A stretch of DNA of 64,000 nucleotides, from NCBI RefSeq assembly GCF_000257665.1, contig NZ_AJKR01000001.1, forward strand, positions 108,270 to 172,269, given 5' to 3'. Positions 26,967-35,382 of the stretch are shown here, piece by piece. The notes below the pieces were generated by a model. That model ran no database searches. It saw only the letters and a list, made by a program, of their open reading frames with translations, and had not been told where the DNA came from. The DNA comes from Candidatus Aquiluna sp. IMCC13023 (GTDB taxonomy: Bacteria; Actinomycetota; Actinomycetes; Actinomycetales; Microbacteriaceae). Every line of letters begins with the position of its first letter. Position 1 is the stretch's first letter. The translations under genes were made by a program, and so were the position numbers.

Positions 26967-27440
26967 CTAGTTCAAAAGTTCAAGAAATGGGCGGTACTCA
27001 GCAAGAGAACCGTCGAGCACCGGAACTGCCATCTGTATTGGGTTCATGCCGTCGCTCACAAAAATAGTGTGCATCGAACCCGGTCCCTCCGCAATCTCTA
27101 GCAAAATACCGACATTGCCGCCATAGCCCAGGTCGTACTTGGCTTTCGGGCCAACTTCGAACTTGTAAATCGTTCGATTGTTATCCTGATCAACGGTCTG
27201 AATATTTGCGCTGATAGCGGTATCTGAGCTGTTCACGAAAGAGCCAATTAGAACCGCCTGGGGCCCTTCGGATTTTATAAAGAGTAGATTTCTTGCCTTC
27301 AAGCTCCCAATGTCACTAATAACCCCGTCGCTAGGAGAGTAGGGATCCAGCGAGGACACGTTTCGGCTCAACGAGCAACCAGAAAGTGCAACGACTGTCA
27401 GGGCTGTGACCAAAAGGGCAGTTAATTTCTTGATTTGCAA
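26967..27440 (-). CDS. LpqE-like lipoprotein
   Basis: 157 residues. Signal peptide with lipobox LSGC (Cys near 22), then an all-beta domain with the motif ARNLLFIKSEGPQAVLIGSFVN and a late GSMHTIFVSDGMNP loop. In Mycobacterium tuberculosis lpqE sits divergent to carD; here too it is divergent to carD with a 91-nt spacer, which supports the identity more than sequence alone. Surface-anchored; function unknown, sometimes likened to copper-chaperone folds. Confidence 0.65.
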   Translation of the reverse strand: MQIKKLTALLVTALTVVALSGCSLSRNVSSLDPYSPSDGVISDIGSLKARNLLFIKSEGPQAVLIGSFVNSSDTAISANIQTVDQDNNRTIYKFEVGPKAKYDLGYGGNVGILLEIAEGPGSMHTIFVSDGMNPIQMAVPVLDGSLAEYRPFLELLN

Positions 27441-27531
27441 GGGTCCTCCGCTTTAGCTAACACCGAAAGTCTAGCCTAGGTAATTGGCGGGAACTGTGGT
27501 AAAATAAGGGTTTTGAAGCCGAAAGAAGTGT

Positions 27532-28014
27532 ATGAAGTTTGAAGTTGGCGAAACAGTTGTTTATCCTCACCACGGTGCCGCAGAAATTATCGAAGTTTCG
27601 AAAAAAACTGTTCGCGGTGAAACTCAAACCTATCTAAAGCTTCGAGTGGCTCAGGGCGATCTGATTATTCAGGTTCCAGCCGCAAATGTCGAAATGGTTG
27701 GGGTTCGAGACGTAATCGACAAGAAGGGCGTCAAGCAGGTCTTTGATGTGCTGAGAGCCGAGTTCGTGGAGGAGCCAACTAACTGGTCCAGGCGATACAA
27801 GGCAAACCTAGAAAAACTCGCCTCCGGTGATGTTGTTAAGGTTTCTGAGGTAGTTCGAGACCTGTGGCGTCGTGACCAAGACCGTGGCTTGAGTGCCGGT
27901 GAGAAGCGTATGCTAGCCAAAGCAAGACAGATTCTTATTTCAGAGCTTGCTCTTGCACGCAAGGTAGACGAGGAAAAGGCATCTGCTGAGCTTGACAAGG
28001 TATTGGCAAGCTAA
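27532..28014 (+). CDS. carD: CarD family transcription factor
   Basis: 160 residues. N-terminal RNA-polymerase-interaction domain [19 protein letters not shown], then the C-terminal helical DNA-binding part with the wedge Trp in [19 protein letters not shown] and [22 protein letters not shown]. It binds the RNAP beta subunit and stabilises open complexes, a global actinobacterial activator. A TAAAAT hexamer at 27500-27505 is a likely -10. First gene of the carD-ispDF-cysS-rlmB run. Confidence 0.95.
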   Translation: MKFEVGETVVYPHHGAAEIIEVSKKTVRGETQTYLKLRVAQGDLIIQVPAANVEMVGVRDVIDKKGVKQVFDVLRAEFVEEPTNWSRRYKANLEKLASGDVVKVSEVVRDLWRRDQDRGLSAGEKRMLAKARQILISELALARKVDEEKASAELDKVLAS

Positions 28015-28017
28015 AAA

Positions 28018-29136
28018 ATGACCGTAGCGGTGGTGTTGGTCTCTGCCGGCAAGGGCGCAAGGCTTGGGGCGTCAGTTCCGAAGGCCGTGGTGTCGGTAGC
28101 CGGAAAAACCTTATTAGAGCTTTCTTTGATGAACATTTCAGAATTCAAACCAGACCAGTTGATTGTGGTCGCGCCCGAGGGCCTGACGGCGGAGTTCGAA
28201 AGACTAACCGCTAAATTCTTCCTAGATTTCAAGGTTGTAACCGGTGGCAGTACGAGGCAAATGTCGGTAGCCGCTGGCATGAACGAAGTGACATCCGATT
28301 TTGTTCTGGTACATGATGCTGCTCGGGCCTTTGCTCCAAAAGAAGTATTTGACCGGGTAAAAGGTGCGCTCGAGTGGGCAGATTGCGTTGTTCCAACTAT
28401 TAAGCTTTCAGACACCGTGAAGCGGGTAAAGGACAACTGGGTCGATAAGACTGTTGATCGCAACCAGCTGAGGCTTGCCCAAACGCCTCAGGGGTTTCGG
28501 GTTTCGACTCTCAGAGACGGCTTGGCCAGAGCGACTGCGGACTTTACGGATGACGCGGCTCTCCTAGAGTCAATGGGTGTGCCCATCGCGATAGTCGATG
28601 GCCACGAGCACGGCTTTAAGGTCACTACTCCATCAGATCTCGAGCGGGCACGAGCAATCTTTGCCGATGTTCGCTCTGGAATTGGCGTTGATGCGCACCA
28701 GTTCAGTGATTCGGGGACGCTGATGCTGGGATGCATAGAGTGGCCTGAATATCCATTACTTTCTGGGCACAGCGATGGAGATGCAGTTGCCCACGCGATC
28801 GTAGATGCCCTTCTCGCTGCAGCCAGCTTGGGGGACATCGGCTCTAATTTTGGAACTGACAGGCCCGAGTACCAGGGTGCTAGCGGTGAGCTGTTCTTGC
28901 GAGCAGCACTTGGTTTGCTGTCCGACGCTGGTTTTGAACCGGCCAACGTTTCGGTGCAGGTGGTTGCAGATGAGCCAAAAATCGGTCCGCGGCGATTAGA
29001 AATTGAGCAACACTTAAGTCAAATAATTGGGGCTCCCGTCTCTGTCTTGGCTACCACGACCGATGGGCTTGGTTTCTTGGCCGACTCAAGGGGAATAGCC
29101 GCTGTGGCAACTTCCCTTGTGAGAATGCGTGGCTAG
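28018..29136 (+). CDS. ispDF: Bifunctional IspD/IspF (methylerythritol phosphate pathway)
   Basis: 372 residues, a natural fusion. Residues 1-220 are IspD (VLVSAGKGARLGASVPKAV, VHDAARAF, LAQTPQGFRVSTL), the CDP-ME synthase. Residues 222-372 are IspF (GIGVDAHQF, SGHSDGDAVAHAI, SVLATTTDGLGF), the MEcPP synthase. The IspF metal/loop region reads GDIGSNFGTDRPEYQG where the family usually has GDIGxHFPDTDPxYKG. It starts 3 nt after carD and overlaps cysS by 8 nt. Confidence 0.93.
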   Translation: MTVAVVLVSAGKGARLGASVPKAVVSVAGKTLLELSLMNISEFKPDQLIVVAPEGLTAEFERLTAKFFLDFKVVTGGSTRQMSVAAGMNEVTSDFVLVHDAARAFAPKEVFDRVKGALEWADCVVPTIKLSDTVKRVKDNWVDKTVDRNQLRLAQTPQGFRVSTLRDGLARATADFTDDAALLESMGVPIAIVDGHEHGFKVTTPSDLERARAIFADVRSGIGVDAHQFSDSGTLMLGCIEWPEYPLLSGHSDGDAVAHAIVDALLAAASLGDIGSNFGTDRPEYQGASGELFLRAALGLLSDAGFEPANVSVQVVADEPKIGPRRLEIEQHLSQIIGAPVSVLATTTDGLGFLADSRGIAAVATSLVRMRG

Positions 29137-30538
29137 GCTTTTGAACATGAAGCTCTATGACACAAAGGCCGGCGAACTAAGGGATTTCGAGCCCCTGGTT
29201 GCAGGGCGGGTTTCTATGTACGTTTGCGGTCCAACCGTGCAGTCCGCACCTCACATTGGACACTTAAGGTCCGCGCTTGTTTATGACCTGATGGCAAGGT
29301 GGTTTACGCACCGAGGGCTTGAGGTTCAGCTAATAAGAAATGTCACTGACATTGATGACAAGGTTTTGGAAAAAGCCGATGAGCAGTCGGTGACCTGGTG
29401 GGAACTTGCCTACAAGAACGAGCAACTGTTTGCGAACGATTATCGCCGCCTCGCCATTGGACTCCCTGCGCATGAGCCAAGGGCCACCGGGCACATTCCT
29501 CAGATGATTGCTTTCATTGAAAAACTTGTGGGGCTTGGTTACGCCTACGAGAGTCTCGATGGTTCGGGGGACATGTATTTCAACACCGCAAAATGGTCAA
29601 ATTACGGCGAACTTACTCACCAGAAACTCGATGACATGGAAGGCGCCCACTCAAATCCGGCGAAGATAAATCCTCAGGATTTCGCTCTTTGGAAAGCGGC
29701 AAAGTCCACGGAGCCCGAATCTGCCAGTTGGCCTTCTGTTTTCGGGAGCGGCCGCCCAGGGTGGCACATTGAGTGCTCAGCCATGGCCGCCCACTATTTG
29801 GGGGAGAGTTTCGACATTCACGGAGGAGGCTTAGACCTTCGGTTCCCTCACCATGAAAATGAACTTGCGCAATCCACTGCAGCCGGCCACAGTTTTGCCA
29901 ACTACTGGGTCCACAACGGCCTGGTGAGTGTTCAGGGTCAAAAGATGTCCAAGTCACTCGGGAATTCTGTATTGTCGGAGGATCTATTTGACAAGGTGAG
30001 TGACAAAGCCGTCCGCTATTACCTAGCTAGCGCTCACTACCGCTCAGTGCTGGACTACCAACCTGAGGCAACCGTCGAGGCTGCCGCTGCGCTTTCTAGG
30101 CTCCACGGTTTCGTTGTTCGGGCGTCCAGAGAGCTAAAAGAAACCAGGTTTAGTGAGTTCGCAGCAGTTGAGTTGCCCGATGAATTCACTATGCAAATGA
30201 ATGACGATTTAAATATTCCCGGAGCACTTGCTGTTATCCACGAGAGCGCAACTGCCGGCAATACTGACCTAGACGAGCAGCGATTAAGCCAAGCGCATCA
30301 GCGCTGGAGCGAGGTAGTCGGTATGCTCGAGGTTCTAGGTCTTTCCTTGGATTCATCAAACCGGACCAATCAAGAGCATCGAGCGCTGGATCAATTGATT
30401 CAAACTTTGATTGCCGAGAGAAATAAAGCTAGAGAAGACAAGAACTATCAACGCGCTGATCAGATACGCGACCAGCTTATAGAAATTGGTATCGAGCTAT
30501 CTGACTCGACATCTGGAACACATTGGAGTTTGAACTAA
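29129..30538 (+). CDS. cysS: Cysteinyl-tRNA synthetase
   Basis: 469 residues (GTG at 29129; ATG at 29147, before KLYDTKAGE, is an equally good start). Class I motifs: CGPTVQSAPHIGHLRSALVYD with HIGH, the zinc-binding GWHIECSAMAAHYLG and HHENELAQS, and KMSKSLGN. It charges tRNA-Cys. Embedded in the conserved ispDF-cysS-rlmB order. Confidence 0.95.
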   Translation: MARLLNMKLYDTKAGELRDFEPLVAGRVSMYVCGPTVQSAPHIGHLRSALVYDLMARWFTHRGLEVQLIRNVTDIDDKVLEKADEQSVTWWELAYKNEQLFANDYRRLAIGLPAHEPRATGHIPQMIAFIEKLVGLGYAYESLDGSGDMYFNTAKWSNYGELTHQKLDDMEGAHSNPAKINPQDFALWKAAKSTEPESASWPSVFGSGRPGWHIECSAMAAHYLGESFDIHGGGLDLRFPHHENELAQSTAAGHSFANYWVHNGLVSVQGQKMSKSLGNSVLSEDLFDKVSDKAVRYYLASAHYRSVLDYQPEATVEAAAALSRLHGFVVRASRELKETRFSEFAAVELPDEFTMQMNDDLNIPGALAVIHESATAGNTDLDEQRLSQAHQRWSEVVGMLEVLGLSLDSSNRTNQEHRALDQLIQTLIAERNKAREDKNYQRADQIRDQLIEIGIELSDSTSGTHWSLN

Positions 30539-31506
30539 TGGCAAAAATTGGAAGACCCGGAGCTGGTAAGTCTAAAAAAGGTCCGCTCAAGGGAACCGGT
30601 GGGCACGGACGCAAGTCCCTAGAGGGCAAGGGCCCAACCCCCAAGGCCGAAGATCGTAAATATCACAAGACCTATCGCTCTCCAAAGGCTACGACTGAAG
30701 TTCGTCAAACCCCTAAAAAGGGTCAGTTTGTGGCATCTAAAACCGGCAAAGCATCGAAGGCTAATGCCACCGAAGTTCTATCCGGTAGAAACTCTGTGGT
30801 TGAAGCGCTGAAGGCAAGCGTTCCCGCTACCGCCTTGTTCATTGCCCAGCGCATCGAGGTTGATGACCGAGTTCGGGAATCAATGACCATTGCTAACAAG
30901 CGCGGAATAGTCATCAACGAAGTCACTCGAGTTGAGATTGATCGGATGACCGGCGGCGACAGCGTCCACCAGGGAATTGCTCTTCAGGTTCCTCCATACA
31001 ACTACAAAGACCCGAACGAACTCTTGGACCGAGCTTTGTCTCAATCCTCCCTTCCGCTATTGGTCGCGCTAGATGGGATAACTGATCCTCGAAATCTGGG
31101 TGCGATAATCCGGTCGGTTGCGGCCTTTGGTGGCAACGGAATTATCTTGCCGCAGCGTAGAAGCGTCGGCGTGACCGCAGCGGCTTGGAAAACAAGCGCT
31201 GGAGCAGCAGCCAGAATGCCGGTTGCTCTGGCAGCAAACCTCAACCAGACAATCAAGGAATACAAGCGTCGAGGAGTCTTCGTGGTGGGGCTCGATGGCG
31301 ACGGAGACGTTTCGCTTCCTAATTTTCAGCTCTTTGACAAGCCACTTCTAGTTGTTGTTGGTTCCGAGGGCAAAGGACTATCTCGCCTGGTGCAAGAAAA
31401 CTGCGACCAAGTCATTTCGATACCAATTTCCGAGGTTACTGAATCGTTGAATGCTGGAATTGCTGCAAGCGTAGCTCTCTATCAAATTGCAGCGCTGAGG
31501 GCCTAA
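30538..31506 (+). CDS. rlmB: 23S rRNA 2'-O-ribose methyltransferase (RlmB, SpoU family)
   Basis: 322 residues from ATG 30538 (GGAG 9 nt upstream; TAATG overlap with cysS). The first 70 residues are a Lys/Gly-rich basic tail (KIGRPGAGKSKKGPLKGTGG), common in actinobacterial RlmB. SpoU knot motifs: DGITDPRNLGAIIRSVAAFG, PQRRSVGVTAAAWKTSAGAA, VGSEGKGLSRLV and ISEVTESLNAGIAASVALYQ. Methylates a ribose in 23S rRNA. Confidence 0.92.
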   Translation: MAKIGRPGAGKSKKGPLKGTGGHGRKSLEGKGPTPKAEDRKYHKTYRSPKATTEVRQTPKKGQFVASKTGKASKANATEVLSGRNSVVEALKASVPATALFIAQRIEVDDRVRESMTIANKRGIVINEVTRVEIDRMTGGDSVHQGIALQVPPYNYKDPNELLDRALSQSSLPLLVALDGITDPRNLGAIIRSVAAFGGNGIILPQRRSVGVTAAAWKTSAGAAARMPVALAANLNQTIKEYKRRGVFVVGLDGDGDVSLPNFQLFDKPLLVVVGSEGKGLSRLVQENCDQVISIPISEVTESLNAGIAASVALYQIAALRA

Positions 31507-31509
31507 ACC

Positions 31510-31677
31510 TTAATCTCGCCAGTCGCCAGTTTCATCATCGCTCACAACTATTGGCTCGAAAACCTCGCTGAGCCACTTGTGAACCAAAACTTCTTCGTCG
31601 AAGCCAAGGCGAGCATTGGATAGCGAGTACTGGTCGATGTCGTTCAACAGCCCCTTGGTAAGGCTGCAATGTTTTCT
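31510..31677 (-). pseudogene. Remnant of a DUF4032-type gene
   Basis: The minus strand stays open for about 55 codons to a stop at 31510, but no start or upstream domain exists (stop at 31678). The peptide includes LLNDIDQYSLSNARLGFDEE and continues VLVHKWLSEVFEPIVVSDDETGDWRD. The NDIDxY and WLxEVFEPIV elements recall DUF4032 proteins, which in related Microbacteriaceae commonly lie between rlmB and the UgpC ATPase, exactly this location. The call is moderate because only a fragment is visible. Confidence 0.45.
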
Positions 31678-31772
31678 TTAGACCAATCCTCCAAAGGCAA
31701 ATGTCACGACAGATGCAGTAGCTCAGGTTCTGCCGCGGCAGCCGTAATGCTTATCGAAGATGGCATTGAAGC
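31678..31772. other. Decayed non-coding stretch upstream of the DUF4032 remnant
   Basis: No intact gene. The plus strand holds an open segment ending GSAAAAVMLIEDGIEA then a stop at 31773-31775 region, which looks like a coding tail but has no recognisable start or domain. It may be further decay debris. Confidence 0.2.
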
Positions 31773-32846
31773 CTAGTTAAGGCGCTCACCCGACTCGGTG
31801 TCAAAGACGTGAACGGCTTCTGTGTCAGTCTGAAGGTGGATCTTGTCTCCAGCCATCGGGTGATCGATTGGGTGCACTCGAACTACGATGTTCTGCTCTG
31901 TGCCATCTAGTTGAACGCGGCCATAGAGGTAGCCATCGCTTCCAAGTTCTTCGATCACGTCAACGTCAACAAACAGACCCTTGGTGGCAACAGTCAGCCT
32001 TTCAGGCCTGACACCAACGGTCACTCGGTTGCTAGTTGCCTTCGCAAGGATCTCACGGGAAATCGGAAGAACTGCATCTCCGAACTGAACACCACCGTCA
32101 ATTATTGGAAGCTGAACAAGGTTCATTGCCGGAGAGCCAATAAAGCCGGCCACAAAGATATTCTGGGGACGATCGTAAAGATTTCTCGGCGTGTCGACCT
32201 GCTGCAGTAGCCCGTCTTTCAAAACTGCAACCCGGTCACCCATGGTCATGGCTTCTACCTGGTCGTGTGTCACGTAAATCGTGGTTACGCCAAGACGGCG
32301 CTGCAGCGAAGCAATCTGAGTTCGAGTCTGAACTCGGAGTTTGGCATCCAGGTTGGAAAGCGGCTCATCCATCAAGAAAACCTGTGGCTGTCGAACAATG
32401 GCTCGACCCATCGCAACCCTCTGTCGCTGACCACCGGACAGAGCCTTTGGCTTGCGGTTTAGATATGGTTCCAAGTCCAATAGCTTGGCAGCTTCTAGAA
32501 CTCGCTCTGCGCGCTCATCCTTGTTCACGCCAGCGATTTTCAGGGCGAAGCCCATGTTCTCCGCGACGGTCATGTGAGGGTAGAGGGCATAGTTCTGGAA
32601 GACCATTGCAATGTCTCGGTCTTTTGGCGGCACATCGGTGACTTCTCTGTCTCCGATGTAGATTCCGCCCTCGTTGACCTCTTCAAGCCCGGCAAGCATT
32701 CGCAACGATGTTGACTTACCGCAACCCGAAGGTCCAACGAGCACTAAAAGCTCGCCGTCTTCAACTTCGAGGTTTAGTTTGTCCACCGCGGGCTTATTTC
32801 CGCCCGGGTAGATCCTCGTTGCATTTTTAAATGACACTGTTGCCAT
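31773..32846 (-). CDS. ugpC: ABC transporter ATP-binding protein, UgpC/MsiK type
   Basis: 357 residues. Walker [10 protein letters not shown] (about 38), Q-loop MVFQNYALYPHMTV, signature ALSGGQRQRVAMGRAIV, Walker B VFLMDEPLSNLDAKLR, and a C-terminal OB-type domain (residues 245-357) with GVRPERL. In actinobacteria such an ATPase (MsiK/UgpC) serves several sugar or glycerol-3-phosphate importers in trans. No permeases adjoin it, which fits a shared ATPase. Confidence 0.85.
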   Translation of the reverse strand: MATVSFKNATRIYPGGNKPAVDKLNLEVEDGELLVLVGPSGCGKSTSLRMLAGLEEVNEGGIYIGDREVTDVPPKDRDIAMVFQNYALYPHMTVAENMGFALKIAGVNKDERAERVLEAAKLLDLEPYLNRKPKALSGGQRQRVAMGRAIVRQPQVFLMDEPLSNLDAKLRVQTRTQIASLQRRLGVTTIYVTHDQVEAMTMGDRVAVLKDGLLQQVDTPRNLYDRPQNIFVAGFIGSPAMNLVQLPIIDGGVQFGDAVLPISREILAKATSNRVTVGVRPERLTVATKGLFVDVDVIEELGSDGYLYGRVQLDGTEQNIVVRVHPIDHPMAGDKIHLQTDTEAVHVFDTESGERLN

Positions 32847-32980
32847 GATTTACTCCTTCACCGGCAGGTACGTGCCGAACGATCCTTAGTGATGGATGTT
32901 TGCCGAAGCGAACAACATAAGCATGCCACTGGAATTAGACTTGTCCGGCACTGCAATAAAGTTTATGACAAAGGACAAAG

Positions 32981-33829
32981 ATGACCCCCAACGAAAAGCC
33001 GACTCGTTCAGAGCAACGTGACGCAGCCAGAGACAAAGCGCGCGAGCTTCGGAAGCTAAGCGCCAAGAAAGAAAAGCGCAACCGTTTGTTGTTGCAGGTC
33101 TCGGTGGTTCTTGTCGCCCTTGGAATCATCGGTGGCATCGGGGCGGTAGTTCTTGTTGATGCGGCGAATCGTGCGGATGCACCGATTGTTGGTGAAACGC
33201 CGGACAACTTGACCGATCTTGGTGGGCTAAAAATTGGTGTTGGGCTTCAAGCCTTCACTCTTGGCAACACTCCAACTCCTGATGCGGCTGAGCAGACTCC
33301 TAAAATCGAGATTTACGTTGACTACCAGTGCCCAATTTGTCAGGCTTTCGATGTTCCAAACTCCTCTCAGGTTCGCTCTTGGGCAGACGTTGGTGCAGCA
33401 ACGGTTGAAATCAGGCCGATTTCTTTTCTTGATCGCGCGTCCTTGAATGCCTATTCATCAAGAGCCGCGAATGCTGCTTTTTGTGTTGCCAACTTTGAGC
33501 CAGATTCTTTCTACGATCTTCACGAACTCTTGATGGCTGATCAGCCGGAGGAGGGCACTCAAGGACATGATGATGATCAGCTGTTTGCCTACGCCGAAGA
33601 GGCTGGTGCTGGAACTGAAGAGGTAAAGGGCTGCATACAAGCTAAGAGCTTCGGGGACTACATTGAACAGCACACTCAGGCAGTGTTGTCCTCTCCCCAG
33701 AACGGAGTCAGTGTGACTGGGACTCCAACCATATTGGTTAACGATAAGCAGTACACCTGGGCAACCGGCGATGACCTAGTCTCCGCTGAGCGCTTTGCTC
33801 AGTTTGTACAGTTGGCAACCGCTGAGTAG
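32981..33829 (+). CDS. DsbA-family thioredoxin-fold protein, membrane anchored
   Basis: 282 residues. Basic Arg/Lys/Glu-rich cytosolic N-terminus (1-40), one transmembrane helix (about 42-65), then an extracellular thioredoxin fold with active site YVDYQCPICQAFDV (CPIC, Cys near 116) and the cis-Pro loop GVSVTGTPTILVN. Oxidises or isomerises disulfides in exported proteins. Ordinary chromosomal gene forming the left flank of the integrative element. Confidence 0.87.
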   Translation: MTPNEKPTRSEQRDAARDKARELRKLSAKKEKRNRLLLQVSVVLVALGIIGGIGAVVLVDAANRADAPIVGETPDNLTDLGGLKIGVGLQAFTLGNTPTPDAAEQTPKIEIYVDYQCPICQAFDVPNSSQVRSWADVGAATVEIRPISFLDRASLNAYSSRAANAAFCVANFEPDSFYDLHELLMADQPEEGTQGHDDDQLFAYAEEAGAGTEEVKGCIQAKSFGDYIEQHTQAVLSSPQNGVSVTGTPTILVNDKQYTWATGDDLVSAERFAQFVQLATAE

Positions 33830-33903
33830 TCGACCGGGTTAGTTACAGGGGGCCTGCTGTTTTGAGTGGGTGAGGTTGACTGGCCTAATTCAGCTGTCTC
33901 AAA

Positions 33904-34054
33904 ATAGGGGGAGAATCCCCCTAAATCCAAGGGAAATGCTTACAACTAGATGGCAATAAGCGATTATCCATTAGGCTATGGCGGGGCTAAAACCCCAAGC
34001 CGACCTGGCGCAATTGGTAGCGCACCACTCTTGTAAAGTGGGGGTTACGGGTTC
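33904..34054. repeat. Left 151-bp direct repeat / attachment block of the integrative element
   Basis: Identical by eye to 40096-40246 over all 151 bases. It contains a hairpin (AGGGGGA-GAA-TCCCCCT), a promoter-length leader and the first 56 nt of a tRNA-Thr gene up to GGGTTC in the T-loop. It is one boundary of the inserted element; the intact tRNA lies at the other boundary. Confidence 0.9.
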
Positions 34055-34104
34055 AACTCACACTCACTTCGTATCGCGTATTGCTTCGCAATCCCGCGTC
34101 GGCT
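33999..34104 (+). pseudogene. Truncated/interrupted tRNA-Thr copy
   Basis: Positions 33999-34054 equal the first 56 nt of the intact tRNA-Thr. After GGGTTC the sequence departs for about 36 nt (including ATTGC-TTC-GCAAT) and then resumes a tRNA-like 3' end, CCCG-CGTCGGCTCT versus CCCGTGGTCGGCTCT in the intact copy. The T-arm is destroyed, so it cannot fold normally. Confidence 0.75.
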
Positions 34105-34168
34105 CTAGGTTCTATCAACTAGCTGGTTACAGGGGCTTTCTATGGATAGCCCAGGAAATGCTGGAATT

Positions 34169-34212
34169 GGTAGCAGCTGGTAGCAGCGAGTGCTTTTTAT
34201 GCAGAACTTCCT
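34169..34212. repeat. Left integrase arm-site candidates
   Basis: Two GGTAGCAG copies 10 nt apart (34169-34176, 34179-34186) followed by TGCAGAACTTCCT (34200-34212), both repeated at the right end (the latter inverted). The layout, just upstream of the integrase gene, is that of arm-type recombinase sites. Confidence 0.55.
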
Positions 34213-34230
34213 CCAAATAAGGAGGAAAAG

Positions 34231-35382
34231 ATGACAGAGATTATTCGCCGTAAAGCAACCGTATTTCCCTACCGAGGTAAGTGGCGGGTTCAGTACCTGG
34301 ATACTTTTGGAAGACAAAGAACTCAGACTGCTGAAACCCGCAAAGATGCCTACCTGCAGCTAGCCGAAATAGAAGGCCAGGTTCGTAAAGGTTTTCTGAA
34401 CCTCACCCCAGATGAAATACCAAGTCTTGGTCAATACCTGGGTTACTGGTTGCAAAAGCGGGAGCCAGAACTAAACCCCACTACTCACTGGTGCTATCAG
34501 TCTCATGTTGCTAATAACTTGAAGCCGCTAATGGGAAATTTACGGCTAGATACTGTTACCGCCAGGCAAATTCAGGACCTTTATAGCTACCTTGCAGAAG
34601 AGCGTGGATTCAAAAGCGGGACTGTCAGGAAAGTGCACTCTATTTTGAGTTCAGTATTCAAATTGGCCGTAAAACAAGGTCTAATTACCCACTCACCAGT
34701 TGCTGGTGTTAGTCAGCCAAAGTTTGAACAAAAACAGATAGAAGTCTTCACAAAACAAGAGATGGAATGCATCCTCAGACATGCCTCTTATAAGCCTCCA
34801 AAGGCCTATCTGAGGTGGTTACTAGCCCTTCGTTATGGATTACGACAAGGCGAAGTTTTAGGGCTTAAATATGGCGATTTTGACCTTGTTTCTAGCACCT
34901 TGAAAGTCAACCGAACTGTCAATTCTCTACCTGGCAAAGGTGTAGTTGAACTACCTCCCAAGTCCAAACAATCGGCAAGAACTATTCCGTTGGATGCTGA
35001 AATCATTCAACTTCTAAGCCAAATACAAGATGGCCGCGGTTTCGTGTTTGCTGCAGAGGACGGGACGGCCCTGGAGGCAACCGTTGACCAGCGAAGATGG
35101 CGAGCATTATTGATTGAATCTGGGATTCGGCACTTGCCACTTCATTCAGCAAGGCACTCTGTTGCGACCCATTTGGTAAATGGGGGAGTAAACCCTCGGA
35201 TAGTCCAATTGCTACTTGGTCATTCATCAGCGGCTTATACGTTGGCGACTTATGTTCATCCGAATACCCTGGATATCGCCAATGCTCTGGGTTTCAGTGC
35301 ACCCAGACCAGCCCACAAGCTTGAGGTTGGGTATCAAGCAACATTAGAGTGGGGTCAGGATTTGATGGGGGATTCAAAATGA
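34231..35382 (+). CDS. Tyrosine recombinase / integrase
   Basis: 383 residues. N-terminal arm-binding part (KWRVQYLDTFGRQRTQTAETRKDAYLQL-like beta sheet), SAM-like core-binding domain (about 70-160), and C-terminal catalytic domain with Arg in LRYGLRQGEVLGLK, HxxR in LHSARHSVATHL, and LLLGHSSAAYTLATYVHP with the nucleophilic Tyr. Good ribosome site (AAGGAGG). It adjoins the truncated tRNA-Thr copy and presumably catalyses insertion and excision of the element. Its stop overlaps the next start (ATGA). Confidence 0.93.
   Translation: MTEIIRRKATVFPYRGKWRVQYLDTFGRQRTQTAETRKDAYLQLAEIEGQVRKGFLNLTPDEIPSLGQYLGYWLQKREPELNPTTHWCYQSHVANNLKPLMGNLRLDTVTARQIQDLYSYLAEERGFKSGTVRKVHSILSSVFKLAVKQGLITHSPVAGVSQPKFEQKQIEVFTKQEMECILRHASYKPPKAYLRWLLALRYGLRQGEVLGLKYGDFDLVSSTLKVNRTVNSLPGKGVVELPPKSKQSARTIPLDAEIIQLLSQIQDGRGFVFAAEDGTALEATVDQRRWRALLIESGIRHLPLHSARHSVATHLVNGGVNPRIVQLLLGHSSAAYTLATYVHPNTLDIANALGFSAPRPAHKLEVGYQATLEWGQDLMGDSK

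Noticed and set aside
28488..28946. Minus-strand frame of 152 residues in ispDF
   Set aside because: Shadow of the fused IspDF gene; no recognisable domain.
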